Part shown: in pieces, positions 27,482 through 41,866 of the stretch | Position numbering within the stretch: the stretch's first letter is position 1 | Layout of the letters: each line of letters begins with the position of its first letter | From: Candidatus Pseudothioglobus singularis PS1 | Lineage (GTDB): Bacteria; Pseudomonadota; Gammaproteobacteria; PS1; Pseudothioglobaceae | DNA length: 64,000 nt | Reading direction: 5' to 3' | Assembly: GCF_001281385.1 (NCBI RefSeq) | Contig: NZ_CP006911.1 | Span: forward strand, 1,488,001-1,552,000 | Notes under the pieces: generated by a model | Database searches by the model: none | What the model saw: only the letters and a program-made list of their open reading frames with translations | Told to the model about the DNA's origin: nothing | Made by a program: the position numbers and the translations under genes

Positions 27482-28777
27482 TTATTTTATCTTAGTTAGG
27501 CCTTTCATGTAGCCCTGTAAGACTTTTGGTATGGTTATACTTCCATCAGCATTTTGATAATTTTCAATCACTGCAACCAATGTTCTGCCAACTGCAAGGC
27601 CAGATCCATTGAGTGTATGTAAAAACTCAGTCTCATTCGTTTCAGGGTTCTTCCATCTGAGCTGCATTCTTCTGGCCTGGAAAGCCTCAAAACAAGAACA
27701 AGAAGAAATTTCACGATAGGCATTTTGACCTGGTAGCCATACCTCTAAGTCATAAGTTTTTGCTGATGAGAAACCGAGGTCACCTGAACAAAGGACTACT
27801 TTGCGATATGGAAGACCTAATAACTGCAAAATGCCCTCAGCATCACTTGTCAACTCTTCAAGAATTTTGTATGATTCAGAGGGTTTTGAAATTTGCACTA
27901 GCTCAACTTTTTCGAACTGATGTTGGCGTATTAATCCTCTAGTATCTTTTCCATAGGAACCAGCCTCTGATCGAAAACAAGGTGTATGAGCAACAAATTT
28001 GACTGGCAAGTCAGATGCTTTCAAGATTGAATCTCTAACAAGATTTGTCACAGGAACCTCAGCTGTAGGTATCAAGTACAAAGCTCTTGCTTCTCCCTCC
28101 TCACCATGTAGATGAGTTTTGAATAAATCTGCCTCAAATTTAGGTAATTGGCCAGTACCCATTAGGGAGTCTGAATTAACTAGATAGGGGACATAAGTCT
28201 CTGTATATCCATTTTTTTCAGTATGATGATCCAGCATGAACTGAGTTAGAGCGCGTTGAAGTTTTGCAAGCTTACCAGTAATAACTACAAACCTTGAACC
28301 CGAAATCTTAGCTGCAGCAGCAAAGTCTATTCCATGCATTTCACCAATATCAACATGATCCTTAGGTTCAAAGTCTAATGTTGCTGGTCCCTTTTCTGGC
28401 CAGCTGAAAACCTCATCATTATCATCTTCAGAGATACCCTCTGGAACTGAAGTGTGAGGAATATTAGGTATCGATAAAACTATCTCGTTAATCTTTGACT
28501 GGATTTCCTGTAATTGATCTTTAGCACTATCAAGTTTATCACCAAGCTCTGAAACCTCTTCCAAAAGTGGCTCAATATTCTCCCCACTAGCCTTTGCTTG
28601 TCCGATAGACTTTGATTTGGTGTTTCGTAAATTTTGTAATTCTTGAGTTTGAACTTGGATGATTTTTCTTTGATTTTCAAGTTCATTGTATTCATCAACA
28701 TCAAAAGAAAAATTTCTTCTTTTGAGCTGCTCAACAACAAAATTAATATTCCCTCTTAAAAGCTTACTCTCTAACAT
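27482..28777 (-). CDS. serS: seryl-tRNA synthetase
   Basis: Class II synthetase with the N-terminal coiled-coil arm (about residues 30-100) that holds the long arm of tRNA-Ser. Motif 2 is [20 protein letters not shown] and motif 3 is [17 protein letters not shown]. 431 residues, full length. It leads the serS-yajC-secDF unit with 26 bases before yajC. Confidence 0.97.
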   Translation of the reverse strand: MLESKLLRGNINFVVEQLKRRNFSFDVDEYNELENQRKIIQVQTQELQNLRNTKSKSIGQAKASGENIEPLLEEVSELGDKLDSAKDQLQEIQSKINEIVLSIPNIPHTSVPEGISEDDNDEVFSWPEKGPATLDFEPKDHVDIGEMHGIDFAAAAKISGSRFVVITGKLAKLQRALTQFMLDHHTEKNGYTETYVPYLVNSDSLMGTGQLPKFEADLFKTHLHGEEGEARALYLIPTAEVPVTNLVRDSILKASDLPVKFVAHTPCFRSEAGSYGKDTRGLIRQHQFEKVELVQISKPSESYKILEELTSDAEGILQLLGLPYRKVVLCSGDLGFSSAKTYDLEVWLPGQNAYREISSCSCFEAFQARRMQLRWKNPETNETEFLHTLNGSGLAVGRTLVAVIENYQNADGSITIPKVLQGYMKGLTKIK

Positions 28778-28882
28778 GATGTTAAGTTAAATTATTATGC
28801 GTAAATTATACTATGTACCACTCTGGATAAGGCCTTTATAGTGTTGCAACAGTCTTTCCTATTAACTTAAGGCCACTGTATC

Positions 28883-30154
28883 TTAATATTGATACTTAAT
28901 TTCTAAATTAACCCTCTGATAATCATCTAATGCAGCAAAAGCACGATTATCTTTAGCATCGATATAGGTCCCACTAAAAGAAGCTTGCCACTGATCATTA
29001 ATGTCCCAATCTAGAGATACTGAGCTGAGATTTAGGTCATTATTTGAAGATATGACATTTGATAATCCCCATTTCCAATCAGAATTTCCAAACTTATCAC
29101 TGACACTGGCCATGTAGCTCATATTATTTCGTTTTGCGCCAACACCAACACCTAAAATTGAAGGCGTTAAATAATCATTAGCATAATCCAAAAGATACTG
29201 AGAATTAATAGATATAAGCCACTGCCTATCATCGTTCTGAATATCAAATGCCAAGTCCCAATCAACCCGATCTACTTTAATAAATTGTCCTGTTCGATTG
29301 TGCTGAACATTATTCTTGAGGGCAATATCAAATTTAAGCAAGAAGTCATCAAAAGCCTTGTTCATTCCAAAACCTATTAATTGATAAGGAGTTGCATAAA
29401 CCAGTCCATCAGTAAGATTAGTCAGCGCATCATTGGGCACTAGTTGACCCAAATAAAATGCCATATCACTCCCCTCACTGCTAATGCCGTATCGCATTCC
29501 AAATTCATCATAGGTATCGTTTTTCAGAATAAGGAGACTACTCTTCGAAACTTTTGGATTCGTGTTGTAAAAAAAACTTAAATCACTATGATCAAAATAA
29601 CGTGTTGCACTCAAAAACCACTGAGGAATCATGGAAGGATCTGTTAATCCTCCAGAAGGATTAACAACATCAAGTGCTCCACCTTCGAGCTCACCCCACC
29701 CAATGGTATGTTTACCTATCTTAGTGCTCCAGTCATCAAAACTAAACTGTAAAAAAGCCTGCTCAACCTCTAAATCGCTTTTTTCAGTTGAATAATTGCT
29801 ATCACTTGGCCAGTATTTGGTTGCCTTTAATTCAACCTCTCCATAGCCTGAATCAGAGACACTCCCACTAGTTCCGAGCATAATCTCTGTTCTTTCTTCA
29901 GTGGTGCTGTAATCACTCGCAGGATTAAAGCCCCACTTCTGAGTCACTCCAAGATCTAGCCAGGATAATGGCTTCTCTTTAATAGCAGTTTCTTCTCCAA
30001 AGATATCACTATCATCAGACCACTCATCAAAATCTCCTTCAGACTCATCAAAAACAATATCGTCATCAAAAAATGAGTTGTCTGCATTTACATTCATTAG
30101 GAAGGTAAAGCCAAATATTACAAATATTAATTGTCTTAGAACACTATTTAACAT
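28883..30154 (-). CDS. DUF1302-like outer-membrane beta-barrel protein
   Basis: A 423-residue protein with an N-terminal signal (about 1-24, ending NVNA). The mature protein opens with a very acidic segment (about 25-55, including FDEWSDDSD). Alternating strands follow, with the GWGELEGGALDVVNPSGG motif typical of DUF1302-like barrels and a C-terminal aromatic residue (EIKYQY) fitting outer-membrane insertion. It is the last gene of a three-gene unit behind the LolA-like protein and RND permease, as in putative lipid or hydrophobic-compound export systems. Substrate unknown. The acidic segment echoes one in the permease. Confidence 0.75.
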   Translation of the reverse strand: MLNSVLRQLIFVIFGFTFLMNVNADNSFFDDDIVFDESEGDFDEWSDDSDIFGEETAIKEKPLSWLDLGVTQKWGFNPASDYSTTEERTEIMLGTSGSVSDSGYGEVELKATKYWPSDSNYSTEKSDLEVEQAFLQFSFDDWSTKIGKHTIGWGELEGGALDVVNPSGGLTDPSMIPQWFLSATRYFDHSDLSFFYNTNPKVSKSSLLILKNDTYDEFGMRYGISSEGSDMAFYLGQLVPNDALTNLTDGLVYATPYQLIGFGMNKAFDDFLLKFDIALKNNVQHNRTGQFIKVDRVDWDLAFDIQNDDRQWLISINSQYLLDYANDYLTPSILGVGVGAKRNNMSYMASVSDKFGNSDWKWGLSNVISSNNDLNLSSVSLDWDINDQWQASFSGTYIDAKDNRAFAALDDYQRVNLEIKYQY

Positions 30155-30162
30155 CTTACGAT

Positions 30163-31077
30163 TTATTTAGCCTGTTTGCGAAGATCTTTCAGATATTTCT
30201 CTCTGAAGGCCTGATCAGTAAGAGCTCTCTGAGTTAAAAAATCCTCTTTAATGTCCATATCAAAATTGATAGCCTCAAGCTTCATGTTGGTTAGCCTGTT
30301 ACTGACAGTATTAAAAAATGTCAAACTTCTACCCATCCAAACATCATTAATTTTTTCAACTTTACCTACCTCAAGCTTTTTAATAGGATTGGAGTTCTTA
30401 TCAAACATTTGAACCTTCAAGGTAATGAATCTTTCAGTATCTACCCAACTCTGAGTTTTTCCATAACTACTTTTACTGAGTCGATGAGGCTTTGGTATAG
30501 ACTCAACGACGGCAACGTCACGACCTCTAAACTTGCCTTGCTCTAGTAATTCATAGGTATAGTCATCGAGCTTTCCAGACTCCTGATCTTCTGTTGTCAT
30601 TTCAGTTCCGAAAATACTAGCCGACTCAGTCTCCTCATCATCACTATTTCTGACACTTATTCTCTTCACCTTTCCAAGCGCAGACAAATAGAGCCAAGTC
30701 TCATTATCTCTGTCACTGTCATCATAGCTGTAAGAGAGCATTCCAATTCCCCTCTCACTTGCTGGCTCAAGAATGATTGCGACACTCTTGGTGTCCTTGT
30801 CATCAATGCCAGTATTGATTTGTGCATTCTCGACTAATTTAACACGAGGCTTTTCAGCACACTTAATCTTGCCATCCTTTTTGCCATATTTACAAGTCGT
30901 TAACTTCATTCTAGTGAACGCAGAGTCTGTCGATTTTCTGGACTCTTCGTCAACCCTTTCCATGATTTCTCTAGCGCTCATATCACTATCAGCACTGACA
31001 TTTAGACTAAACATTGCCACACAAAAACTTAACATGAGCAGTTTTAAGTTCAAATCATTTCTAACTGTTTTATTCAT
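30163..31077 (-). CDS. LolA-like periplasmic protein (outer membrane lipoprotein-sorting family)
   Basis: A 304-residue exported protein with a signal peptide of about 29 residues ending NVSA. The fold signatures of the larger LolA-like family found beside MMPL permeases are visible: DNETWLYLSALGKVKRIS, SIFGTEMTTEDQE and SYGKTQSWVDTERFITLKV. Such proteins probably carry lipid-like molecules across the periplasm. The start overlaps the permease stop by four bases, and the barrel gene starts eight bases after it, so the three products are probably one machine. Confidence 0.8.
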   Translation of the reverse strand: MNKTVRNDLNLKLLMLSFCVAMFSLNVSADSDMSAREIMERVDEESRKSTDSAFTRMKLTTCKYGKKDGKIKCAEKPRVKLVENAQINTGIDDKDTKSVAIILEPASERGIGMLSYSYDDSDRDNETWLYLSALGKVKRISVRNSDDEETESASIFGTEMTTEDQESGKLDDYTYELLEQGKFRGRDVAVVESIPKPHRLSKSSYGKTQSWVDTERFITLKVQMFDKNSNPIKKLEVGKVEKINDVWMGRSLTFFNTVSNRLTNMKLEAINFDMDIKEDFLTQRALTDQAFREKYLKDLRKQAK

Positions 31078-33770
31078 TTTGAAACCTCTATAAAGTTTAA
31101 ATTATCATCGACATCTTTCTGGCCAAATTTGGGCTTAAATATCATTATCAGTGCAGGGAAAAACAACAAGTCACATAGCAGCGCTACAAAAATCGCTAAG
31201 GAGCCAAAGCCTCCTATTTTGGCTAATCCTAAGTAGTCACTAAAGGTTAGCATAAAAAACCCGCAACCCAATATGAGCGTTGTAAACGTAACTGCCTGTC
31301 CAACCTCTTTAATGGTTTCAACCAACGCAATTTTCATGTTGTGGTTTTGAGCGAGTGACATTCTGTAATGACTAATAAAGTGAATTGTATCATCGACCGC
31401 AATACCAATAATTAAAGGTGCAATCATGAGCGTATCTGTATCCAGCGAAATGCCAAGCAGACCCATCAATCCAAAGGCCAATGTCGCTGGAATTAGGTTT
31501 GGAACAATCGACATTACACCTGCCTGCAATGAACCAAGTGTCAACATCATGAGTAAACTGATGACAACTGCAGCTATCGCCAAACTCTTGAATTGATTCT
31601 TGCTGATATCATCTGCTAGCCTCATCATCAATGCAAATGAGCCAGTAATTTGAACCTTGAGTTCTGGGTAGGTTGCTGTCAGCTTATTAAACTCATTATT
31701 AATATCCGTCTGTATCTCATCAAAAAAATCTTTGTATTCTTCTGATCCTGCATTCCTTAGCTGCACACTAATATGACTTTTACTGAAATCATCACTGACT
31801 AAAGCTCTTCGCTCCTCTGGATTGGAGCTATTAAAGAGATAAAGGAGCTGGGAGACAGCAATCTGACTGTCGGGAATAGTTCTGAATTCCTCTGAACTTT
31901 GCATAATCGCGTGAGTATCTTTAACGAGGTCAGCTAGGGAATTTGTACGGATAATGTAATCACTATAACTATCTTCAATTTTAGTCTGAAGTCTATCCAT
32001 TGAACTTAAGACCGCAGGATCCATGATTCCATCAGATACAGCAGTATCAACAACTATGACCATGTTTCCAGTCCCCATCATATTGTCATCAACAATGTCG
32101 TATGCCTGACCAATTGGAACATCCTCAGAGTAAAGCTCAACTAGGTTAGAGTCTATTTTCACTTGCGTTGCGCCATACAAACACAAGATAAACCCACCAA
32201 AAAACATGATTGCAATCATGTATCGAAAACGCTCTACAAAAGCTGGGATTCTATCTAATAACGGCTGGAGCCACTCTGCGCTCACTAACCAGGTCAAGCC
32301 AACTTTTTTTGATGCGCTTAATAGAGGTTTTGCAAAGAAACATAAAAAACTTAATAGCTTTGATTTCAACAATAAAGCCAGAGCTCTAATTCCTTTTTTG
32401 TTATAAGTATCTTCATTACTTGATTTTTTAATCTGCATTGGATGCCAGTAATTTAACAAAACGGGTAGCAAATAAATTGTGTAAAGGAAGGCAAAAAAAA
32501 CGCCTGCTGCGGAAGAAAGACCAAACTGCACGAACATCGGCATGCCTGTTGCGGCGAGTGAAGACATGCCTGCCATCGTTGTTATAGTAGTCAGGAGTAT
32601 AGGAACACCAGTTTTGCCATAAGCCTTTGAAAGAGCCTCATCGTGCTCCTTCCCATCTCGCCTAAAAAATAAGTAGGAGCTCATAACATGTACACAGTCG
32701 GCAACACCTACTGCAATTACAAGCATTACTGTTAGAGCTATAAGCGTTGTTGATGCTAAATTCAACCAACTCAGCCCACCAATTACAAACAAAATACTTA
32801 GGCCTATTGCAAGTTGAGGCAGAACAACGGCGCTGGCAGAGCGAAACAAAGTCCAAAGCAAGAGGTTAATGATTACTACCATTCCTACCAGTAAGAATGC
32901 AGCCTGGATAAGCGTATCCATAGCTAACGAGATCATTGCAGAGTTGCCAATCGGATAAAATTTAAAGTGTTCAGTCATCTTTGGCTGCTCTGTGATTGCT
33001 GTTATAGCCTTCATAAAGGGGATATAAAGGGCAGGCTCGTCAGGCTGGTATTCGATTTTTTGAATCACAGCACTATCATCCATGCTGGCATCAAAATCAT
33101 CACTCCAGTCATCATCAGAAAAAAGAGAGGAGTCGTCATCAGACTCTTGGAAAACTGGAATAGCGCCAAAATCAGTTTTTATAGAGATTGCCCCAAAACG
33201 ATGGTCTTTAGAAAACATAAATAGCTCAAGAGAAGGCTGATCATCTGCCTCAGAACTAATTGCACTTAACTTACTTATATCACTTGGAATATTTTTAGGC
33301 ACTAAGCGAGGCGAACTTAAAACATCGTCATCATTTTTCTGAATTCTAATGTTTGATAAGGATTGAACGCGTTTAATGTGAGTAAGTGATTCAACAATAT
33401 CTAGGGTTAAACCATACTGATTAAGCCATTCATCATCACTGATTTGCTCATAATTATCTAGAGACTCTGTTATCTCTGCGATTAATGTGAGCGATTTATT
33501 TGAGAAAACATCGCCATCTTTTGCCTCGTAGACAATGAAAAGACCATCATCACTTCCAAATTGGTCCCGGAAATCATCCAAAGCTTCGATTGCAGGATCT
33601 GACTCACTAAACCAGACATCAAAAGAAGTGTCAAGTACAAAACGAGAGGCTCCAAAACCCATAAAAATAGTTGATAGCAGGGCTACTATAAGAACTATTT
33701 TACGATAGGGAATAAGTTGACCGGGCACTCTCGCAAAATACTCGTTAAGATAAAGTAATAGATTCTTCAT
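31074..33770 (-). CDS. MMPL/RND-family permease
   Basis: Inner-membrane RND-type transporter of 898 residues with two halves. Each half has one helix, a large periplasmic loop and five further helices; GVADCVHVMSSYLFFRRDG and GIAVDDTIHFISHYRMSL are the proton-relay segments of the two halves. The first periplasmic loop contains a striking acidic run (about 209-232, with SDDDWSDDFD). It resembles the HpnN/MMPL branch that handles lipids more than drug pumps, and no membrane-fusion protein is present. First gene of the operon with the LolA-like protein and barrel. Confidence 0.85.
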   Translation of the reverse strand: MKNLLLYLNEYFARVPGQLIPYRKIVLIVALLSTIFMGFGASRFVLDTSFDVWFSESDPAIEALDDFRDQFGSDDGLFIVYEAKDGDVFSNKSLTLIAEITESLDNYEQISDDEWLNQYGLTLDIVESLTHIKRVQSLSNIRIQKNDDDVLSSPRLVPKNIPSDISKLSAISSEADDQPSLELFMFSKDHRFGAISIKTDFGAIPVFQESDDDSSLFSDDDWSDDFDASMDDSAVIQKIEYQPDEPALYIPFMKAITAITEQPKMTEHFKFYPIGNSAMISLAMDTLIQAAFLLVGMVVIINLLLWTLFRSASAVVLPQLAIGLSILFVIGGLSWLNLASTTLIALTVMLVIAVGVADCVHVMSSYLFFRRDGKEHDEALSKAYGKTGVPILLTTITTMAGMSSLAATGMPMFVQFGLSSAAGVFFAFLYTIYLLPVLLNYWHPMQIKKSSNEDTYNKKGIRALALLLKSKLLSFLCFFAKPLLSASKKVGLTWLVSAEWLQPLLDRIPAFVERFRYMIAIMFFGGFILCLYGATQVKIDSNLVELYSEDVPIGQAYDIVDDNMMGTGNMVIVVDTAVSDGIMDPAVLSSMDRLQTKIEDSYSDYIIRTNSLADLVKDTHAIMQSSEEFRTIPDSQIAVSQLLYLFNSSNPEERRALVSDDFSKSHISVQLRNAGSEEYKDFFDEIQTDINNEFNKLTATYPELKVQITGSFALMMRLADDISKNQFKSLAIAAVVISLLMMLTLGSLQAGVMSIVPNLIPATLAFGLMGLLGISLDTDTLMIAPLIIGIAVDDTIHFISHYRMSLAQNHNMKIALVETIKEVGQAVTFTTLILGCGFFMLTFSDYLGLAKIGGFGSLAIFVALLCDLLFFPALIMIFKPKFGQKDVDDNLNFIEVSK

Positions 33771-33840
33771 ATTTAGTTTTCTAACGCATACTTATATTAT
33801 ATCTATATGTTCATTAAAGGATTAAATTCAAGAGTCGGCC

Positions 33841-34785
33841 TTAACTATTTTTCTGCCAGTAAATTAGACCTTGAGTATTAATTAGAACATCAAGACTTAA
33901 CCTATCCTTTGCATAATCATTGTTTTGAAAACCTATCTCATTAAGTCCTTCAAGAAAATAATCCATCATTTTTTTATAAATGATGGACTCTGAGTCATTT
34001 TTATCTGCGTACTTGATTGCTAAATTACTGACAAAGTGAATACTTTCTATTAATTTATTAGTAGCCTTTTTGGTTGGCTTAATAGCTGAAAAGTGGGTTA
34101 AGCAGACCCTTTCTGGTTTGAACTCCATAATTCGATTAATGCTTTGAATGAGTGCTTCTGGATCAAACTGGACAGGACTCGTGCTAGGCAAAATATATAA
34201 CTCATCTTGATGGTCAAGGTCACGATAGGAAATTCCAAATGTGTCGCCAGTAAACATCGACTTTGTTGTCTTATCCCAGATGCAAAAATGGTGCCTTGCA
34301 TGCCCTGGAGTATCAATAAATCTGAGCTCTCTTCCATCAAAATCTAAAATAAAGTTATCGTCTGCCTGAATTACTCTATTGGCATCTATTGGAAAAATTT
34401 CACCATAATATTCTTTGAATTTATTGTCACCATAGACCGCCTTTGCCCCTGCAACGAGCTTACTTGGATCAATTAGATGACGAGCCCCTCTTGGATGAAC
34501 AACTAAGGTTGCATTTTGACATTGCATCATAAGTAAGCCAGCACCTCCAGCATGATCCAGATGAACATGAGTTGGGATAACATATAACACATCTAAAAAA
34601 CTGAGACCAATCTGAGAAAGTGCTTCTTTAACGTGGGGAACACTATAATTAGTCCCCGTTTCAATAATAATAACTTTGTTTTTTTGCTTGAGGAGATATA
34701 TTGCTGCGAAATCTTTACTATAGTATTCAGAATCAATCACACTAATCCCATCTACAACATTCATTACATTTACTTTACTACTCAT
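33841..34785 (-). CDS. metallo-beta-lactamase-fold hydrolase
   Basis: A 314-residue cytoplasmic protein. It has the metal motif THVHLDHAGG (about 72-81), GHARHHFCIWD (third histidine), FTGDTFG (bridging Asp) and a later THF histidine. This places it in the glyoxalase-II-like branch with a two-metal site. The substrate is not evident. It stands between the RND operon and the rRNA operon, transcribed in the same direction as both, and lies downstream of the rRNA terminator. Confidence 0.8.
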   Translation of the reverse strand: MSSKVNVMNVVDGISVIDSEYYSKDFAAIYLLKQKNKVIIIETGTNYSVPHVKEALSQIGLSFLDVLYVIPTHVHLDHAGGAGLLMMQCQNATLVVHPRGARHLIDPSKLVAGAKAVYGDNKFKEYYGEIFPIDANRVIQADDNFILDFDGRELRFIDTPGHARHHFCIWDKTTKSMFTGDTFGISYRDLDHQDELYILPSTSPVQFDPEALIQSINRIMEFKPERVCLTHFSAIKPTKKATNKLIESIHFVSNLAIKYADKNDSESIIYKKMMDYFLEGLNEIGFQNNDYAKDRLSLDVLINTQGLIYWQKNS

Positions 34786-34842
34786 ATCGGCAGTTCTTAA
34801 TGATTAAAACTTGGTTTATTTTACTAGAAAATAGTCAGACAA

Positions 34843-34878
34843 AAAAATACCCCGCCTTTATAAAGGTCGGGGTATTTT
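34843..34878 (-). terminator. rho-independent terminator of the rRNA operon
   Basis: A long hairpin has arms AAAATACCCCG and CGGGGTATTTT around a second pairing ACCTTTATAAAGG. On the minus strand it is followed by a T-run (A-run at 34841-34847). It lies just past the 5S gene. Confidence 0.93.
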
Positions 34879-34886
34879 GAATAAAA

Positions 34887-35003
34887 GCCTAGCAATGTCC
34901 TACTCTCACATGGGGAGACCCCACACTACCATCGGCGCTAAGTGGTTTCACTTCTGAGTTCGGGATGGGATCAGGTGGGTCACACTTGCTATTATCACTA
35001 AGC
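34887..35003 (-). rRNA. rrf: 5S ribosomal RNA
   Basis: About 117 bases. The conserved block GTGGTTTCACTTCTGAGTT (plus-strand reading) and the ATGGGGAGACCCCACACTAC loop are present. The ends GCTTAGTG and CATTGCTAGGC pair to form helix I. Ends are placed from this pairing. Confidence 0.95.
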
Positions 35004-35153
35004 AAACTGCTTACCTGGACTAAATAAGGAACTTAGACCAAGTGAATTAAAAAGTTTTTATACCAAAAAAGGTATAACAAAATGGATAAAGTAAAGTCTA
35101 TAAGGCATATTGCCTGTTGACACAACAACATCTCCAAATATCTTGGGTGTTAT

Positions 35154-38044
<2,891 letters not shown>

Positions 38045-38347
38045 TATAACCCCAAAGTATCTGGGTTAATGGTTCTTTTTACACCGAGAAGTCACTAACT
38101 GTATCTCACGATACAATCGGTGAATTCTATTTTTTCAATGATAGATAAATCTATCAATGAGAATCCATATTTTTTGAAATTGTTGTGTCAATGCAATACA
38201 CCTTTTTACGTTGTATTGTATTTAACAAACTTTACTTCATATCCAAATTGTTAAAGAGCTCCGAACCAAGGAATAAACCAAGGCTTGGTATAAAAACTTA
38301 AGTAAGCATTATTAATAAAACTTACTTAAGTTTTCATTAGAGAAAAA
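38045..38347 (-). other. tRNA-Ala to 23S spacer
   Basis: About 300 bases without a gene. It contains one side of the 23S processing stem, a boxA at 38247-38260 and AT-rich sequence. I see no extra tRNA or open frame. Confidence 0.8.
38247..38260 (-). promoter_or_regulatory. boxA antitermination site ahead of 23S
   Basis: The minus strand reads AGCTCTTTAACAAT, almost the E. coli rRNA boxA. It should load NusB/S10 for antitermination before the 23S gene. Confidence 0.85.
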
Positions 38348-38423
38348 TGGTGGAGCTAAGCAGGATCGAACTGCTGACCTCCTGGATGCAAACCAGGCGC
38401 TCTCCCAGCTGAGCTATAGCCCC
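38348..38423 (-). tRNA. tRNA-Ala (anticodon TGC)
   Basis: The minus strand begins GGGGCTATAGCTCAGCTGGG, has anticodon loop TTTGCAT with TGC, and ends with an encoded CCA. It is in the usual place in the 16S-23S spacer. Confidence 0.97.
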
Positions 38424-38448
38424 ATTAGAAAACTAATAACCCAGAAAA

Positions 38449-38525
<77 letters not shown>

Positions 38526-38616
38526 TTAATGTCAATTAAATTGACTTTGGGTTATTGGTCTTTTTTCTCTTACTTTAATATTATCAAACAACTTGTGTGA
38601 ACACTCATGCTTTTCT

Positions 38617-40157
<1,541 letters not shown>

Positions 40158-40342
40158 AATCTTTGACTTTTAGAACACATGGCATTTATAACCAATAGTT
40201 CAATTTTTTTAAAAGCTTATCTGCTTTTGTTTTTTTATGTGCACTGCACAATTTCTTGCACGAGTGCCCACACAAGTTGCTTGATAAATTGTTAAAGAAC
40301 TACCACCCAAAAAAAGATCTATTTGTGCGGTGAAAGCGGGAA
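40158..40342 (-). other. rRNA operon leader
   Basis: Untranslated leader between promoter and 16S. It holds a boxA at 40289-40300 and sequences that can pair around 16S for processing. The stretch from 40371 to 40522, upstream of the promoter, is AT-rich, with nothing else recognised beyond a possible UP-like element. Confidence 0.75.
40289..40300 (-). promoter_or_regulatory. boxA antitermination site in the rRNA leader
   Basis: The minus strand reads GTTCTTTAACAA, the consensus boxA core, about 130 bases ahead of 16S. Confidence 0.87.
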
Positions 40343-40370
40343 ATTATACATGCTCAAATTGTTGCGTCAA
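40343..40370 (-). promoter_or_regulatory. rRNA operon promoter
   Basis: On the minus strand TTGACG (40365-40370), a 16-base spacer and TATAAT (40343-40348) form a near-consensus sigma-70 promoter, followed by TTCCCGC. A GC-rich discriminator with a 16-base spacer is typical of stringently controlled rRNA promoters. Only one strong promoter is seen. Confidence 0.85.
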
Positions 40371-40522
40371 GCTATATTGCTCTTTTTTATTAAATAAACT
40401 TTTGAGCGCTAAAATTAATAAAGTAGCAGTCTATAAAATAGTGTTTTAAATCAACAATATAGAGAGAATTACTAAGATCAAGAATTTCCTATTTTTTTCT
40501 CTCGAAAACCCTCAATTGTACT

Positions 40523-41866
40523 CTATTTGCCAATACAGAATGAAGAGAAGATTTGACCCAATAGATCGTCTGATGAAAACTCACCAGTTATTTGACCAAG
40601 ATGCATTCCTGCCTGACGAAGATCTTCAGCAACCAGTTCGCTTGCTCCTCCATCCAGTTGACTGATGGCACTATTAATAAACGAGAGGGTTTCATTAATG
40701 GCAATGATATGCCTTTTGCGAGCCAGAAAGACGCCCTCAGTATTTGAATTTAGTCCGGCAAAATCTGCAAGGGCTTTTCTAACTATATTAATTCCATCTC
40801 CATTTTTTGCTGAGATAGATATTTCTGGGTTGTTTTGAATATTTTGAATCCCAGTTTTAGAGCCTGTTAAATCAATCTTATTTTTGATTACGATTTTTGG
40901 TTTGTCTTTAACTGATTCTGGCAGTATAGATAGATCAACGGACTTATCACTTGCATCATAAACAAGCAAAACAACATCTGCATTATTAATTTCGGTATGT
41001 GCTCTCCTAATTCCCTCTTGCTCAATTATATTGTCACTATTGTGCAGGCCAGCAGTATCGATAATATGAATAGGCATTCCATCTATTTGGATTGTTTCCT
41101 TTAGAACATCTCTTGTGGTGCCAGCAACATCGGTGACAATAGCACTAGGCTGTTTTGTGAGGGAATTCAGTAAACTGGATTTACCCGCATTTGGTTTACC
41201 CGCAATTGCCACATGAATTCCATCTCTTAAAATTGCGCCTTGATTTGCACTTTCTAGGATATTTAAAAGCGTTACTTTTAGATCTTGAAGCTTGCTTGAA
41301 ACTTCATGAGACTCTAAAAAATCAATTTCTTCATCAGAAAAATCAATAGTAGCCTCCACAAAAACTCTTAATGAGATTAACTCTGAAAGTATTTGATTGA
41401 TTTTTTCTGAAAACTCTCCAGTTAATGACCTCACTGCACTTAATGCAGATTCTTCAGAGCTGGATTGAATCAAATCTTGAACTGCTTCAGCTTGCACTAG
41501 ATCCATTTTGCCATTTAAGAACGCCCTCTTAGTAAATTCACCTGGTTCAGCAACCCTAACATCCAGTGAAATGATGGTCGCTAAGAGCTTTCTAATAACG
41601 CTGACTCCTCCATGCCCCTGAAACTCAACCACATCTTCTCCAGTATAAGAATTGGGACCAGGAAAGGCAATCGCTACTCCTTTATCAATTAGGTTATTGT
41701 CGTTATCAAAGAATGAGCCATAATAGGCATACCTGGGCTGCAAATCTTGATGAAGTATTTTTTTTGAAATAGACTTTGAAAGAGGTCCAGTCACCCTAAT
41801 GACACCAATTCCACTTTGGCCATAAGCAGTTGCCAGTGCACATATGGTATCTGACTTATGTATCAC
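40523..41866 (-). CDS. mnmE: tRNA uridine-5-carboxymethylaminomethyl modification GTPase
   Basis: With MnmG it modifies the wobble uridine of several tRNAs. Its G domain has GKPNAGKSSLLNSL, VAGTTRDV, IDTAG and KNKID, and the protein ends in CIGK as required for activity. 447 residues. It starts at GTG, overlapping the end of gshA by 11 bases; no ATG is available before the conserved core. Confidence 0.97.
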   Translation of the reverse strand: MIHKSDTICALATAYGQSGIGVIRVTGPLSKSISKKILHQDLQPRYAYYGSFFDNDNNLIDKGVAIAFPGPNSYTGEDVVEFQGHGGVSVIRKLLATIISLDVRVAEPGEFTKRAFLNGKMDLVQAEAVQDLIQSSSEESALSAVRSLTGEFSEKINQILSELISLRVFVEATIDFSDEEIDFLESHEVSSKLQDLKVTLLNILESANQGAILRDGIHVAIAGKPNAGKSSLLNSLTKQPSAIVTDVAGTTRDVLKETIQIDGMPIHIIDTAGLHNSDNIIEQEGIRRAHTEINNADVVLLVYDASDKSVDLSILPESVKDKPKIVIKNKIDLTGSKTGIQNIQNNPEISISAKNGDGINIVRKALADFAGLNSNTEGVFLARKRHIIAINETLSFINSAISQLDGGASELVAEDLRQAGMHLGQITGEFSSDDLLGQIFSSFCIGK

